Positions 6,387-13,708 are shown, numbered from the stretch's first letter. The stretch: 14,723 nt of DNA from an uncultured Micavibrio sp. (GCA_937896295.1 CALBME010000113.1:1-14723); one strand, 5' to 3'. The notes: a model not told the origin generated them from the sequence alone. Numbers and translations: made by a program.

Positions 6387-8048
6387 TCAGATCATCGCCC
6401 AAAGGCCGGATATGACGCTGAGCGCGAGGGCGATGCCGAATGCACCGATCCACATCCAAAGTCCGGGCACGCCCGGGTTGGGCATGGGCAGGTTGCCGCC
6501 CGCCACGACGCCCAGACCTTCGAGCACCGTGCGCAGGGAACGCCGTGCGATGAAGCGGATCGCGTATGTGCCGCCAAAGGCCAGTGCCGCGACCAGCACA
6601 AGGTCAACGACAAGCGCCGCGATAAAGGGCAGACCGCCCGCCAGCGCCGCGCGTCCGCCATACATATAGTAACCGCCCAGCACGATGAAGGTCAGGGCCA
6701 GCGATGCCAGCATCACCATGCTGCGCGGCCAGAGAGAGAGCCGTGAGAGCGCGGTGGACGCATCCTTCACGATTTTTTTTGCAAAGGGATCGGAGAGGCC
6801 GAGAGGGTACGCCTCGTTCAGGCTTTTCAGCACGCGTTTGGGGGCCGTGCGGATCAGCCCGCGCAGAACGTCACCAAGCGCGCGGTATCGCGATGCCGTC
6901 AGAATCAGCTGCGATGCGCCCGCGCCTCCCTGTGCCGCGTCGGCCAGATACTGGGCGCCGGGACGCAGGAGCATGTCCATGAAATCGGGCACATCCACCA
7001 TGCGCGCCTTGTAACCGGCAAGACGTGGTTTGATCGTGTGTTTGCCCATTGCGATCTCAAGCTCGGCGTAGGGAATTTCGGCCTGATATAAAAACCATAG
7101 CGATGCGCCCGGTTCGATATCGGCCTCGTGGCTCCAGTTTTCCGCGTCCTTGCCCAGAATGGGTGTGATGCGCGCATGATGATCGGCGGCAAGGCGGGCA
7201 CCACCGACGCGGTCGATCAGCTGCACCAGTGACGGGGGCAATCCTTTTGTACGCATGCGGAATGTTGTCTGCGCAGTCAGCGTTACCGACCATGAGCGCG
7301 TGTTCCACCCCTGCCCCTGACAGGATTCACACACACGCCGGCCCTGCCCCTGGCATTCGGGGCAGACGATCATGCGTTGTCCCTGGCACACGGGACACGC
7401 TGACAGGCCGCGGCCTGCGCAGGCATGGCACATGACGGGACCCTGCGGCGTTAAAATTTGTCCACGGCCGGTGCAGGTGACGCAGGGTACGCCACCCTGT
7501 CCGTGACAGCGGTAACAGGTGATGCGCATCTGTCCGTGACAATTGTGGCACGAGGTGCCGCCCGCGCCGCGACAGGCGCCGCAAGCTTCGTGCGCGACGA
7601 ATACGCGGCCCACCTGTGGCAACGGGATCGGATCGCCGACTGCGCCAAAGCCGTGATCGGCACGGGACAGAACGGTCTGGTGCACCAGACCCAGGACGCC
7701 GCGATCGGCGGCGGCGCGGCCGATGAATTCCTGAATCGATGCATCTATCTGGCCTGGCTGAATGATTTGCCCATCGCTGAAGCGACCCGCGCGGCGCCCT
7801 TCCTGTACAGCGGGGACAAGTTTTACCGAGGTCGTGGCGAAAAAGGCGTAGACCTGCCCGCTCATGCCTTTGAGTTCGACCGAAGACGGACGCAGACCGT
7901 TGCCCTGCACCTGTTTGCGGATACGCGCGATAGCGCCCTCGGCCAGGCTGATGTCGATCGGCACGGCGGGCGGCAGCTGCCCTTGCGGCTGCGCGGCGTT
8001 TTGCGCGCCGTCATCGACGCTTTCAATGGTGAAGGGTGGTCTTGCCAC
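6387..8048 (-). CDS. Membrane protein with eight DnaJ-type CxxC zinc-finger half-sites
   Basis: 553 residues with no J domain. An N-terminal region of about 150 residues, partly charged, precedes a Cys-rich segment with eight CxxC pairs. Their first Cys are at 156, 167, 178, 189, 207, 218, 229 and 240, mostly 11 residues apart. Most have the form CxxCxGxG, as in the DnaJ zinc domain, which has only four. A roughly 190-residue soluble region follows, then three predicted membrane helices near 445-470, 473-503 and 528-553. The GTG start (8048) lies 1 nt beyond the stop of the upstream hydrolase gene, so the two are coupled. Zinc-stabilised protein or peptide binding at the membrane is a reasonable inference; the actual function is unknown. 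It is not DnaJ itself because the HPD-bearing domain is missing. Confidence 0.85.
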   Translation of the reverse strand: MARPPFTIESVDDGAQNAAQPQGQLPPAVPIDISLAEGAIARIRKQVQGNGLRPSSVELKGMSGQVYAFFATTSVKLVPAVQEGRRAGRFSDGQIIQPGQIDASIQEFIGRAAADRGVLGLVHQTVLSRADHGFGAVGDPIPLPQVGRVFVAHEACGACRGAGGTSCHNCHGQMRITCYRCHGQGGVPCVTCTGRGQILTPQGPVMCHACAGRGLSACPVCQGQRMIVCPECQGQGRRVCESCQGQGWNTRSWSVTLTAQTTFRMRTKGLPPSLVQLIDRVGGARLAADHHARITPILGKDAENWSHEADIEPGASLWFLYQAEIPYAELEIAMGKHTIKPRLAGYKARMVDVPDFMDMLLRPGAQYLADAAQGGAGASQLILTASRYRALGDVLRGLIRTAPKRVLKSLNEAYPLGLSDPFAKKIVKDASTALSRLSLWPRSMVMLASLALTFIVLGGYYMYGGRAALAGGLPFIAALVVDLVLVAALAFGGTYAIRFIARRSLRTVLEGLGVVAGGNLPMPNPGVPGLWMWIGAFGIALALSVISGLWAMI

Positions 8049-8049
8049 G

Positions 8050-8751
8050 TCAGTCTTTCAGGTTGCGGGCGAAGAAGTCGTCGGTCCGGGCATTGGCAAG
8101 GTTGGCGGCGTGGGCGTCGTAGTGATCGCCTTCGCGGCGCGCGAACGCGTGGTCGACACCCGGATAAACAAAGGTCTGCACCTGTTTTGAATCGCGGAAA
8201 TGAGCGACGACCTTGTCGCGCGCGTCCGGTGTTGAAAATTTATCCAGTTCTGCGATGTGCAGCATCAAAGGCGTTTTAATGCCGCCGGATTCCGCCAGAA
8301 GCGTATCGAGCGCAACGCCGTAATACCCCACCGACGCATCGATGTCGGAACGGGCGCTGAGAAGATAGGCTAGCTTGCCGCCCAGACAGTAACCGACAGC
8401 GCCGACCTTACCGTTGCATTCTTTTGAAACGCGGATGGCTTCTACCGCCGCGATCAGGTCGTCGACGCCTTTGCCGATATCAAAGGCGTTCATCAGGGCG
8501 AAGGCCCTGTCCCATTCGGCTTTTGTCTTATCCGTCAGTTCGACGCCGGGTTGCTGGCGCCAGAACAGGTCGGGGCAGACAGCCACATATCCCTTTTTTG
8601 CGAAATCGTCGCATTTCGCGCGCATGTCCGCATTGACGCCAAAAATTTCCTGGATGACCACGATGGCAGGCGCCGGCAGTTTGTCAGGCAGGGCAATGTA
8701 GGCGGCGAATTCGCCGGATCCGTCCTCGGCCCTGAAGTGAATGGTGGTCAT
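8050..8751 (-). CDS. Dienelactone hydrolase family protein
   Basis: An alpha/beta hydrolase of 233 residues, the usual length for dienelactone hydrolases. The catalytic triad is visible: C122 in the nucleophile elbow GYCLGG, D170 in AELDKFS, and H201 in GVDHAFAR. E35 in the conserved QEIFGVN is the residue that primes the Cys. These positions are one less than in the Pseudomonas enzyme (C123, D171, H202, E36). There is no signal peptide, so it is cytoplasmic. No chlorocatechol or other aromatic-degradation genes are nearby, so the substrate is unknown and the ClcD role should not be assumed. Its start codon overlaps the stop of the TrpR-like gene by 1 nt, and its stop is 1 nt from the next start. 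The three genes therefore form one operon. Confidence 0.92.
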   Translation of the reverse strand: MTTIHFRAEDGSGEFAAYIALPDKLPAPAIVVIQEIFGVNADMRAKCDDFAKKGYVAVCPDLFWRQQPGVELTDKTKAEWDRAFALMNAFDIGKGVDDLIAAVEAIRVSKECNGKVGAVGYCLGGKLAYLLSARSDIDASVGYYGVALDTLLAESGGIKTPLMLHIAELDKFSTPDARDKVVAHFRDSKQVQTFVYPGVDHAFARREGDHYDAHAANLANARTDDFFARNLKD

Positions 8752-9053
8752 CAGGCTTTCGTCCTTTCAATCGCGGTTTTGTAACCGTGATGCGGTTCCT
8801 GTTCAAGGAAGCGCGCGACGCGGCCAACGGTCGTGGTGGACGCGCCCGTCAGGGCTGAAATCTCACGGTAGGACATGCCACCGCGGTGGAGAAGACGTGC
8901 AATGAGAAACCGCTCACCGAAATCCTTCATCTCGCCGGGCGTGCACAGATCGACCAGGAAGCGGCGCACCTCGTCCTCTGATTTAAGTCCCGCGAACGCT
9001 TTGCACAGGATGGAAAAGCGTTCTTCCGCAGTTTCATTTTTAGGTGTTTGCAT
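8751..9053 (-). CDS. TrpR-like regulator, YerC/YecD family
   Basis: A 100-residue DNA-binding protein. The segment LCTPGEMKDFGERFLIARLL is characteristic of the YerC/YecD branch of the Trp repressor superfamily. The helix-turn-helix follows at about residues 60-83 (MSYREISALTGASTTTVGRV), and a short tail GYKTAIERTKA closes the protein. It is the first gene of a three-gene minus-strand operon and is transcribed divergently from the small gene ahead of mnmE across a 93-bp gap, so it could control its own operon, the divergent one, or both. No trp genes are nearby and tryptophan sensing is not implied. Ligand and operator are unknown. Confidence 0.9.
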   Translation of the reverse strand: MQTPKNETAEERFSILCKAFAGLKSEDEVRRFLVDLCTPGEMKDFGERFLIARLLHRGGMSYREISALTGASTTTVGRVARFLEQEPHHGYKTAIERTKA

Positions 9054-9131
9054 GCTGCTACACTAATTCGCAAATTTTCCCTTCGCAACCGAAGCCGCCT
9101 TGCGTTACAAAATCAGGAACCCCCATGCCGC

Positions 9132-9138
9132 AAAGGAG
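9132..9138 (+). promoter_or_regulatory. Shine-Dalgarno sequence that sets the 9147 start
   Basis: AAAGGAG lies 8 nt before ATG 9147. This favours 9147 over the upstream in-frame ATG at 9048, which would overlap the divergent TrpR-like gene and add 33 unconserved-looking residues. Confidence 0.8.
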
Positions 9139-9146
9139 CCAAGCTC

Positions 9147-9446
9147 ATGAAATTCACCATTAATTGCGACTGCACGCCGGAAGAGGCGCGCGCCTTTTTC
9201 GGTCTTCCCGACTTCCAGCCGATGCAGGAGGCCGTGCTGGCCGACATGCAGGCAAAAATGCAAAAGAACATGGCCGCCATGGAACCTGAGAATTTCATGA
9301 AAATGTGGACGCCGCAGGGGGCCGCCAGCGGTATGCAGGCCTTTTCCGACCTGCAGCGCACCATCTGGGAGCAGATGATGGGCATTGCCGACCAGTCTGC
9401 CGCTGCCGGCGAGACGTCCGAGGGCAAAAAAGCCAAGGCGAAATGA
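9147..9446 (+). CDS. Small conserved protein, DUF6489-like
   Basis: 99 residues. The opening MKFTINCDCTPEEARAFFGLP, followed by PMQEAVLADMQAKMQKNM, resembles a small alphaproteobacterial family I remember as DUF6489, whose members begin with a TPEEAR-F-GLPD motif. The middle is a Met-rich amphipathic helix, then FSDLQRTIWEQMMG, then a Lys/Ala-rich tail (EGKKAKAK). Helix content and tail suggest a phasin-like or coiled protein, but this is inference and the function is unknown. The strong Shine-Dalgarno sequence supports this start. Its stop overlaps the mnmE ATG as ATGA, so the pair is translationally coupled. Confidence 0.85.
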   Translation: MKFTINCDCTPEEARAFFGLPDFQPMQEAVLADMQAKMQKNMAAMEPENFMKMWTPQGAASGMQAFSDLQRTIWEQMMGIADQSAAAGETSEGKKAKAK

Positions 9447-10792
9447 CCGATACGATTTATGCCCTCGCCAGTGCGCCGGGACGCGCGGGCGTCGCAGTGG
9501 TGCGGGTATCCGGGCCGCAGGCCTTTGATTCCCTTGCCGCTTTGAGCGACCCCCTGCCCCTGCCCGATGTGCGTATGTCGTCTCTGCGCAAGCTGAAAAA
9601 CCCCCTGACCGGCGGGTCGATTGACGAGGCCGTAGTCTTGCGCTTCGCCGGTCCGAACTCCTTCACGGGCGAGGATGTCGTCGAATATCACATCCATGGC
9701 GGGCGGGCGGTGCTTGATGCATTGACCGCCGCCTTGGCCCGTATGCCGGGGCACCGCCTCGCCACGGGCGGAGAATTCACCCGAAGGGGTTTTGAAAACG
9801 GGCGTATGGATCTCACGGCTGCCGAAGCTGTTGCCGACCTGATCGCCGCCGAGACAGAGGCCCAGAGAGAGCAGGCGCTGGCTCAGATGGGCGGTTCGCT
9901 TTCCCGGATTTACCATGGCTGGACCGATCGCCTGTCCAAGATACTTGCCCATCTTGAAGCCGACATTGATTTCCCGGACGAAGATCTTCCGGAAGGGATA
10001 GCATTGAAGCTGCGCCCGTCCATCCGCCAGATTGAGTTTGAGATTCATCAGCATATTAATGATGGCCGGCGCGGCGAGATTCTGCGTGAAGGCGTGCGCA
10101 TTGCGGTGGTCGGTGCCCCCAATGCGGGCAAGTCGTCATTGGTCAACGCTTTGGCTCAGCGTGACGTAGCCATCGTATCCGATATGCCAGGCACGACCCG
10201 CGACGTCATTGAAGTGCACCTCAATCTTGGCGGATATCCGGTGATTCTGGCGGATACTGCCGGACTGCGCCCCGACCAGATCGGTCATAGCGGACAGGCC
10301 GGTATTGAACAGGAAGGTATGCGGCGGGCGATTGCCTATGCGCAGTCGGCCGACATTGTTCTGGTCCTTTTTGATGGTGCCGCCCTGCCCAGTCTGGACC
10401 AGCATACCCTGAAACTGCTCGATGGCCGATGTGTTGTTTATGCAACCAAAGCGGATATTATTCGGGGGCCTGCCCCCCGTATACGCGGAGGCGAGCTTGC
10501 GACACTCTCTGCCGCTACCGGTCAGGGGATTGATCGCCTGATTTCCGATTTAGCCCGACGGGTGAATGACATCATGGGGGCCTCCGACCGACCTTACCTG
10601 ACCAGGTCCCGGCACCGCGAGGCGCTGGTTCATTGTGTGGATGCGCTGGCCCGTGCACAGGAAGCCATGCTGCCCGAACTGGTGGCCGAAGATGTGCGCC
10701 TTGCGGTCCGCTCGATCGGGCGTGTCACCGGCCGGGTGGATGTCGAGGATCTTCTCGACATCATATTCCGGGATTTTTGTATTGGTAAATAA
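9443..10792 (+). CDS. mnmE: tRNA-modifying GTPase MnmE
   Basis: With MnmG it forms the complex that adds carboxymethylaminomethyl (or aminomethyl) groups to U34 of tRNAs read at split codon boxes. 449 residues, usual for the family. The N-terminal folate-binding domain starts DTIYALASAPGRAGVAVVRVSGP. The GTPase domain inserted in the helical domain has G1 GAPNAGKS (224-231), G2 TTRD (251-254), G3 DTAG (271-274) and G4 TKAD (335-338), where NKxD is usual. The C-terminal CIGK (446-449) is the conserved Cys-bearing end. The start at 9443 is set by homology and the ATGA overlap with the upstream gene; the reading frame is open further upstream but that part is out of frame with the real 9147 gene. 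mnmG follows after 341 bp. Confidence 0.97.
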   Translation: MTDTIYALASAPGRAGVAVVRVSGPQAFDSLAALSDPLPLPDVRMSSLRKLKNPLTGGSIDEAVVLRFAGPNSFTGEDVVEYHIHGGRAVLDALTAALARMPGHRLATGGEFTRRGFENGRMDLTAAEAVADLIAAETEAQREQALAQMGGSLSRIYHGWTDRLSKILAHLEADIDFPDEDLPEGIALKLRPSIRQIEFEIHQHINDGRRGEILREGVRIAVVGAPNAGKSSLVNALAQRDVAIVSDMPGTTRDVIEVHLNLGGYPVILADTAGLRPDQIGHSGQAGIEQEGMRRAIAYAQSADIVLVLFDGAALPSLDQHTLKLLDGRCVVYATKADIIRGPAPRIRGGELATLSAATGQGIDRLISDLARRVNDIMGASDRPYLTRSRHREALVHCVDALARAQEAMLPELVAEDVRLAVRSIGRVTGRVDVEDLLDIIFRDFCIGK

Positions 10793-10796
10793 TCGG

Positions 10797-11012
10797 TCAG
10801 ATGGAATAGAGCTGCTGGATCGTGACCGTGGGCGGCATGGTCCGACGCAGGGGGTGCGTCCAGCTGGCATCGCCCATTTGTCCGACGGGGGCATGATTAT
10901 CACCCATCTGTGACTGAGCCGACATTTCGGGTTCGGGCGCCCTTTGCGGATGCTCGATATTCGGTTGGGCGATGGCGACACCGCTGAAGGGGGCTTTGGC
11001 TTGGATGGTCAT
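10797..11012 (-). CDS. Possible small protein of 71 aa between mnmE and mnmG
   Basis: The 341-bp gap between mnmE and mnmG holds a minus-strand frame starting MTIQAKAPFSGVAIAQPNIE and ending TVTIQQLYSI. The codons are mostly C- or G-ending in the first two thirds, like neighbouring genes. QMGD occurs twice (SQMGDNHAPVGQMGDAS). Pro, Gln and Met are frequent and it looks disordered. A weak AGAAG lies before the ATG, and an AT-rich segment suitable for a promoter lies at 11021-11036. I do not recognise it. It converges on mnmE with only 4 nt between the stops and no terminator is visible. The longer form starting at 11135 would overlap the mnmG start and is less likely. It may be spurious. Confidence 0.45.
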   Translation of the reverse strand: MTIQAKAPFSGVAIAQPNIEHPQRAPEPEMSAQSQMGDNHAPVGQMGDASWTHPLRRTMPPTVTIQQLYSI

Positions 11013-11036
11013 GGCTTCTACATATATAAGGTATAT
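11001..11036. promoter_or_regulatory. AT-rich segment, possible promoters for mnmG and the minus-strand ORF
   Basis: TTGGAT at 11001-11006 with TATATA 16 bp on (11023-11028) is a fair plus-strand promoter for mnmG and would give a leader of about 100 nt. The same A/T run, read on the minus strand (TATACC, TATATA), sits just upstream of the small ORF's ATG. Both are consensus-level suggestions only. Confidence 0.35.
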
Positions 11037-11133
11037 CCAGTTTTGAGGGCCAATGCGGTTTTGGCATGGCTGTGTTTTGAAAACTCTGCGGCAAACTGGA
11101 AAAGCTGGGAGTTTGCGCGTATAAGGTCCGGTC

Positions 11134-13116
11134 ATGGATCATCATTTTGATGTCATTGTTGTCGGTGGAGGACATGCGGGCTGTGAAGCCGCGGCAGCAG
11201 CAGCGCGCATGGGCGCACGGACCGCGCTTGTGACCCATAAACTGGCCACCATTGGTGTTATGTCCTGTAATCCCGCGATTGGCGGTCTGGGTAAGGGCCA
11301 CCTGGTCCGCGAGATCGACGCATTGGACGGGATCATGGGACGCGCGGCAGACCGTGCCGGTATTCAGTTCCGCATTCTGAATGCATCGAAGGGACATGCT
11401 GTGCGTGGTCCCCGCACCCAGGCGGACCGAAAGCTTTACCGCGAGGCCATTCAGGATATTCTCAAAGAATATCAAATGCTTACCTTGATCGAGGGTGAGG
11501 CGGACGATGTCATAATGGACTCACATCAGACCATATCTGGTCTGAAATTATCAGACGGGCGTGTGTTGTCTTCGCCTACGGTCATCATCACCACCGGTAC
11601 ATTTCTGCGCGGGGTGATTCATCGCGGTGAGGTGCAGACGCCGGCTGGCCGCATTGACGAAGCACCGTCGGTTGGTCTGGCATTGACCCTTGAACGTTTG
11701 GGGCTTCCGCTCGGTCGTCTTAAAACCGGCACCCCTGCCCGTATTGATGGCCGGACCATCGACTGGTCCAAGATGGAAATGCAGGCGGCGGACGATGTGC
11801 CAACCCCCTTCTCGTTCATGAACGACAAAATTCATGTGAAGCAGATCGCCTGTGGTATGACGTATACAACCGCGGCTACCCATGAGGTTATCAAGGCCAA
11901 TATTCATCGCGCTCCGATGTATTCCGGTCAGATCCAATCGCGGGGACCACGCTATTGCCCATCCATCGAAGACAAAATCGTCCGCTTCGCGGATAAGGAA
12001 CGTCACCAGGTTTTCCTGGAACCGGAAGGTCTGGATGATCCTACCGTTTATCCCAACGGCATCTCCACCTCGCTGCCCGAGGATGTGCAGGCAGCCATCC
12101 TGAAGACCATCCCTGGTCTGGAGAATGCACAGGTATTTCAATGGGGCTATGCCGTCGAATATGATTACTGCGACCCGCGCGAGCTGAAACCGACACTAGA
12201 ATCCAAGCGACTGCCCGGACTGTTTCTGGCTGGCCAGATCAATGGAACAACAGGCTACGAGGAAGCGGCGGCACAGGGGCTGATGGCCGGTATCAATGCT
12301 GCCCTTCAGTCCAGCGTTTCACGTGAATCAATGACTGACTCCCTGTCTGGTCATTCCTCTGTCTCTGTTTCACGTGAATCAAACTCTAAGGATCGTTCCC
12401 GATTGGTTTCACGTGAAACTGCGCCGACTTTTATTCTGGATCGCGCGACCGCTTATATAGGTGTGTTGATCGATGATCTGATTACCAAGGGCGCGCCTGA
12501 GCCGTACCGCATGTTTACCAGCCGCGCAGAATACCGCCTGACCTTGCGGTCCGATAACGCCGATCAACGGCTCACGCCGCTTGGAATTGATATTGGCTGC
12601 GTCGGTCCGAAGCGAGCGGCGCTTTGGGCAGAAAAGGCCGCGGATCTGGGGGAGGCCCGAATCCTTTGCACCAGACTTATGGCAACTCCTAACCTATTGA
12701 AAACGTTTGATATTTCAGTAAACATGGATGGTCAGCGTCGCAATGTGTTTGAAGTACTGCGCTATCCTGATGTCACATGGTCCAAAATGGTCGAGGTCTG
12801 GCCAGAGCTGATCATCATCAAGCCTGCCATTGCGGAGCAGATTCGTATCGATGCCCAGTATGCCGGTTATATTGAACGCCAGGCTGATGACATTGCCGCA
12901 TTCCGCAAGGATGAGGGGCTCATGCTTCCGGTTGATCTTGATTATGGAAATATAGGATCGCTTTCGACTGAGATCCGTACCAAGCTGGAGACGGCAAGGC
13001 CGCCGACGCTGGGGGCTGCCGCCCGTCTGCCGGGTGTAACGCCAGCAGCGATCGTGGCCCTGCTGCGCCATGTCCGGAAGGTAAAAGATACCCAGCAAGA
13101 GACCGATGCAGCCTGA
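11134..13116 (+). CDS. mnmG: tRNA uridine-34 modification enzyme MnmG, with a parS-bearing insertion
   Basis: FAD-dependent partner of MnmE in U34 modification. The N-terminal Rossmann motif is VVGGGHAGCEA. Conserved Cys occur in MSCNPAIGG (C45, equivalent to E. coli C47) and RYCPSIEDK. AGQINGTTGYEEAAAQG and YRMFTSRAEYRLTLRSDNAD are family signatures. At 660 residues it is longer than the usual 620-630. The excess lies between GINAAL (ending at 391) and ILDR (434-437): 42 residues where relatives have about 8. That Ser/Arg/Glu-rich segment contains three copies of V-S-R-E-(S/T), beginning at V395, V412 and V425, each encoded by a parS site. The linker joins two folded parts, so the extra loop may be tolerated without serving the enzyme. 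rsmG overlaps the end by 11 nt. Confidence 0.97.
   Translation: MDHHFDVIVVGGGHAGCEAAAAAARMGARTALVTHKLATIGVMSCNPAIGGLGKGHLVREIDALDGIMGRAADRAGIQFRILNASKGHAVRGPRTQADRKLYREAIQDILKEYQMLTLIEGEADDVIMDSHQTISGLKLSDGRVLSSPTVIITTGTFLRGVIHRGEVQTPAGRIDEAPSVGLALTLERLGLPLGRLKTGTPARIDGRTIDWSKMEMQAADDVPTPFSFMNDKIHVKQIACGMTYTTAATHEVIKANIHRAPMYSGQIQSRGPRYCPSIEDKIVRFADKERHQVFLEPEGLDDPTVYPNGISTSLPEDVQAAILKTIPGLENAQVFQWGYAVEYDYCDPRELKPTLESKRLPGLFLAGQINGTTGYEEAAAQGLMAGINAALQSSVSRESMTDSLSGHSSVSVSRESNSKDRSRLVSRETAPTFILDRATAYIGVLIDDLITKGAPEPYRMFTSRAEYRLTLRSDNADQRLTPLGIDIGCVGPKRAALWAEKAADLGEARILCTRLMATPNLLKTFDISVNMDGQRRNVFEVLRYPDVTWSKMVEVWPELIIIKPAIAEQIRIDAQYAGYIERQADDIAAFRKDEGLMLPVDLDYGNIGSLSTEIRTKLETARPPTLGAAARLPGVTPAAIVALLRHVRKVKDTQQETDAA
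12316..12329. promoter_or_regulatory. parS: parS site 1 (inside mnmG)
   Basis: GTTTCACGTGAATC, one mismatch from the perfect palindrome GTTTCACGTGAAAC bound by ParB; the CACGTG core is intact. The mismatch creates a GAATC (GANTC) site at 12325-12329. Encodes V-S-R-E-S. Confidence 0.85.
12367..12380. promoter_or_regulatory. parS: parS site 2 (inside mnmG)
   Basis: GTTTCACGTGAATC, the same single deviation as site 1, with flanking T and A as in the 16-bp consensus. It contains GAATC at 12376-12380. It starts 51 bp after site 1, so the codon phase is kept. Confidence 0.88.
12406..12419. promoter_or_regulatory. parS: parS site 3 (inside mnmG)
   Basis: GTTTCACGTGAAAC, a perfect 14-bp palindrome identical to the core parS of Caulobacter and Bacillus. 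It starts 39 bp after site 2, again a multiple of 3, and encodes V-S-R-E-T. Confidence 0.95.
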
Positions 13117-13669
13117 TATCAGGGACAAGCTGCAAACATATATGCGGCTGCTCAACCGCTGGCAGATGGCCATCAATCTGGTCGCGCCTGGTTCTTTGCT
13201 GGAGGCGTGGACGCGGCATTTCGAAGACAGTCTGCAACTTGTTGATATGATTCCGCCAAACGCAGCAATTGCAGACCTTGGGAGCGGGGCAGGGTTCCCG
13301 GGTCTTGTCATCGCCATTGCCCGTCCGGACGTCACTGTTCACCTGATCGAAAGCGATAAAAAAAAGGGGACATTCCTGTTATCCGTTTCACGTGAAACCG
13401 GTGCAAAAAATGTGCATATCCATCAGGATCGCATTGAATCCGTTCTGCCTAAACTGAAGGTCGATATTATCACCGCCCGGGCGCTGGCACCGCTGCACAC
13501 CCTTTTGACCATGACGACATCGCAACCAGATGCGACCTGCCTTTTCCTCAAAGGCGCAGACTGGCAAAACGAGGTCGATATGGCCAGGAAAGACCATGTC
13601 TTCGCGATTGTCTCCAAACCCAGCAAAACCAACCCTTCGGCGGCGGTGTTACGCATTACGCGCGTGTAA
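13106..13669 (+). CDS. rsmG: 16S rRNA (guanine-N7) methyltransferase RsmG
   Basis: Methylates G527 (E. coli numbering) in the 530 loop of 16S rRNA using S-adenosylmethionine. 187 residues, slightly shorter than the roughly 207 of E. coli. The opening helix (LQTYMRLLNRWQMAINLVAP) and HFEDSLQL are family features. The SAM-binding motif is DLGSGAGFPG at 57-66, followed by HLIESDKKKGTFL. The V-S-R-E-T stretch at 94-98 is encoded by a perfect parS site. ITARALAPL is the conserved active-site region. The start overlaps the mnmG end by 11 nt in another frame, so the two are coupled. Replication-linked genes follow, the standard gidA-gidB-parA-parB order of origin regions. Confidence 0.96.
   Translation: MQPDIRDKLQTYMRLLNRWQMAINLVAPGSLLEAWTRHFEDSLQLVDMIPPNAAIADLGSGAGFPGLVIAIARPDVTVHLIESDKKKGTFLLSVSRETGAKNVHIHQDRIESVLPKLKVDIITARALAPLHTLLTMTTSQPDATCLFLKGADWQNEVDMARKDHVFAIVSKPSKTNPSAAVLRITRV
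13385..13398. promoter_or_regulatory. parS: parS site 4 (inside rsmG)
   Basis: GTTTCACGTGAAAC, a perfect palindrome, 979 bp downstream of site 3 and about 340 bp before parA. In codon phase it encodes V-S-R-E-T at residues 94-98, the same reading frame as the three MnmG sites. Confidence 0.95.
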
Positions 13670-13672
13670 TTC

Positions 13673-13708
13673 TTGACCGTGCCCGAGTCGGTGTTTAGCC
13701 TTTGATTC
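13673..13708 (+). promoter_or_regulatory. Possible parAB promoter with two GANTC sites
   Basis: TTGACC at 13673-13678 is followed after 17 bp by TAGCCT at 13696-13701, a weak -10. GAGTC at 13685-13689 lies in the spacer and GATTC at 13704-13708 near the expected start. If the promoter is real, methylation by a CcrM-type enzyme could affect it. Confidence 0.4.

Noticed and set aside
7458..8279. Plus-strand 273-codon open frame opposite the zinc-finger gene
   Set aside because: It is the antisense of a recognisable CxxC-repeat protein and of the hydrolase 3' end; its translation has no family features.
9305..9442. Longer mnmE start at 9305
   Set aside because: It overlaps the well-supported 9147-9446 gene in another frame, and MnmE homology starts at 9443.
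12316..12419. Three regularly repeated 14-mers as a CRISPR-like or tandem array
   Set aside because: Units are too short, spacers are 37 and 25 bp and coding, and each unit matches the parS palindrome.
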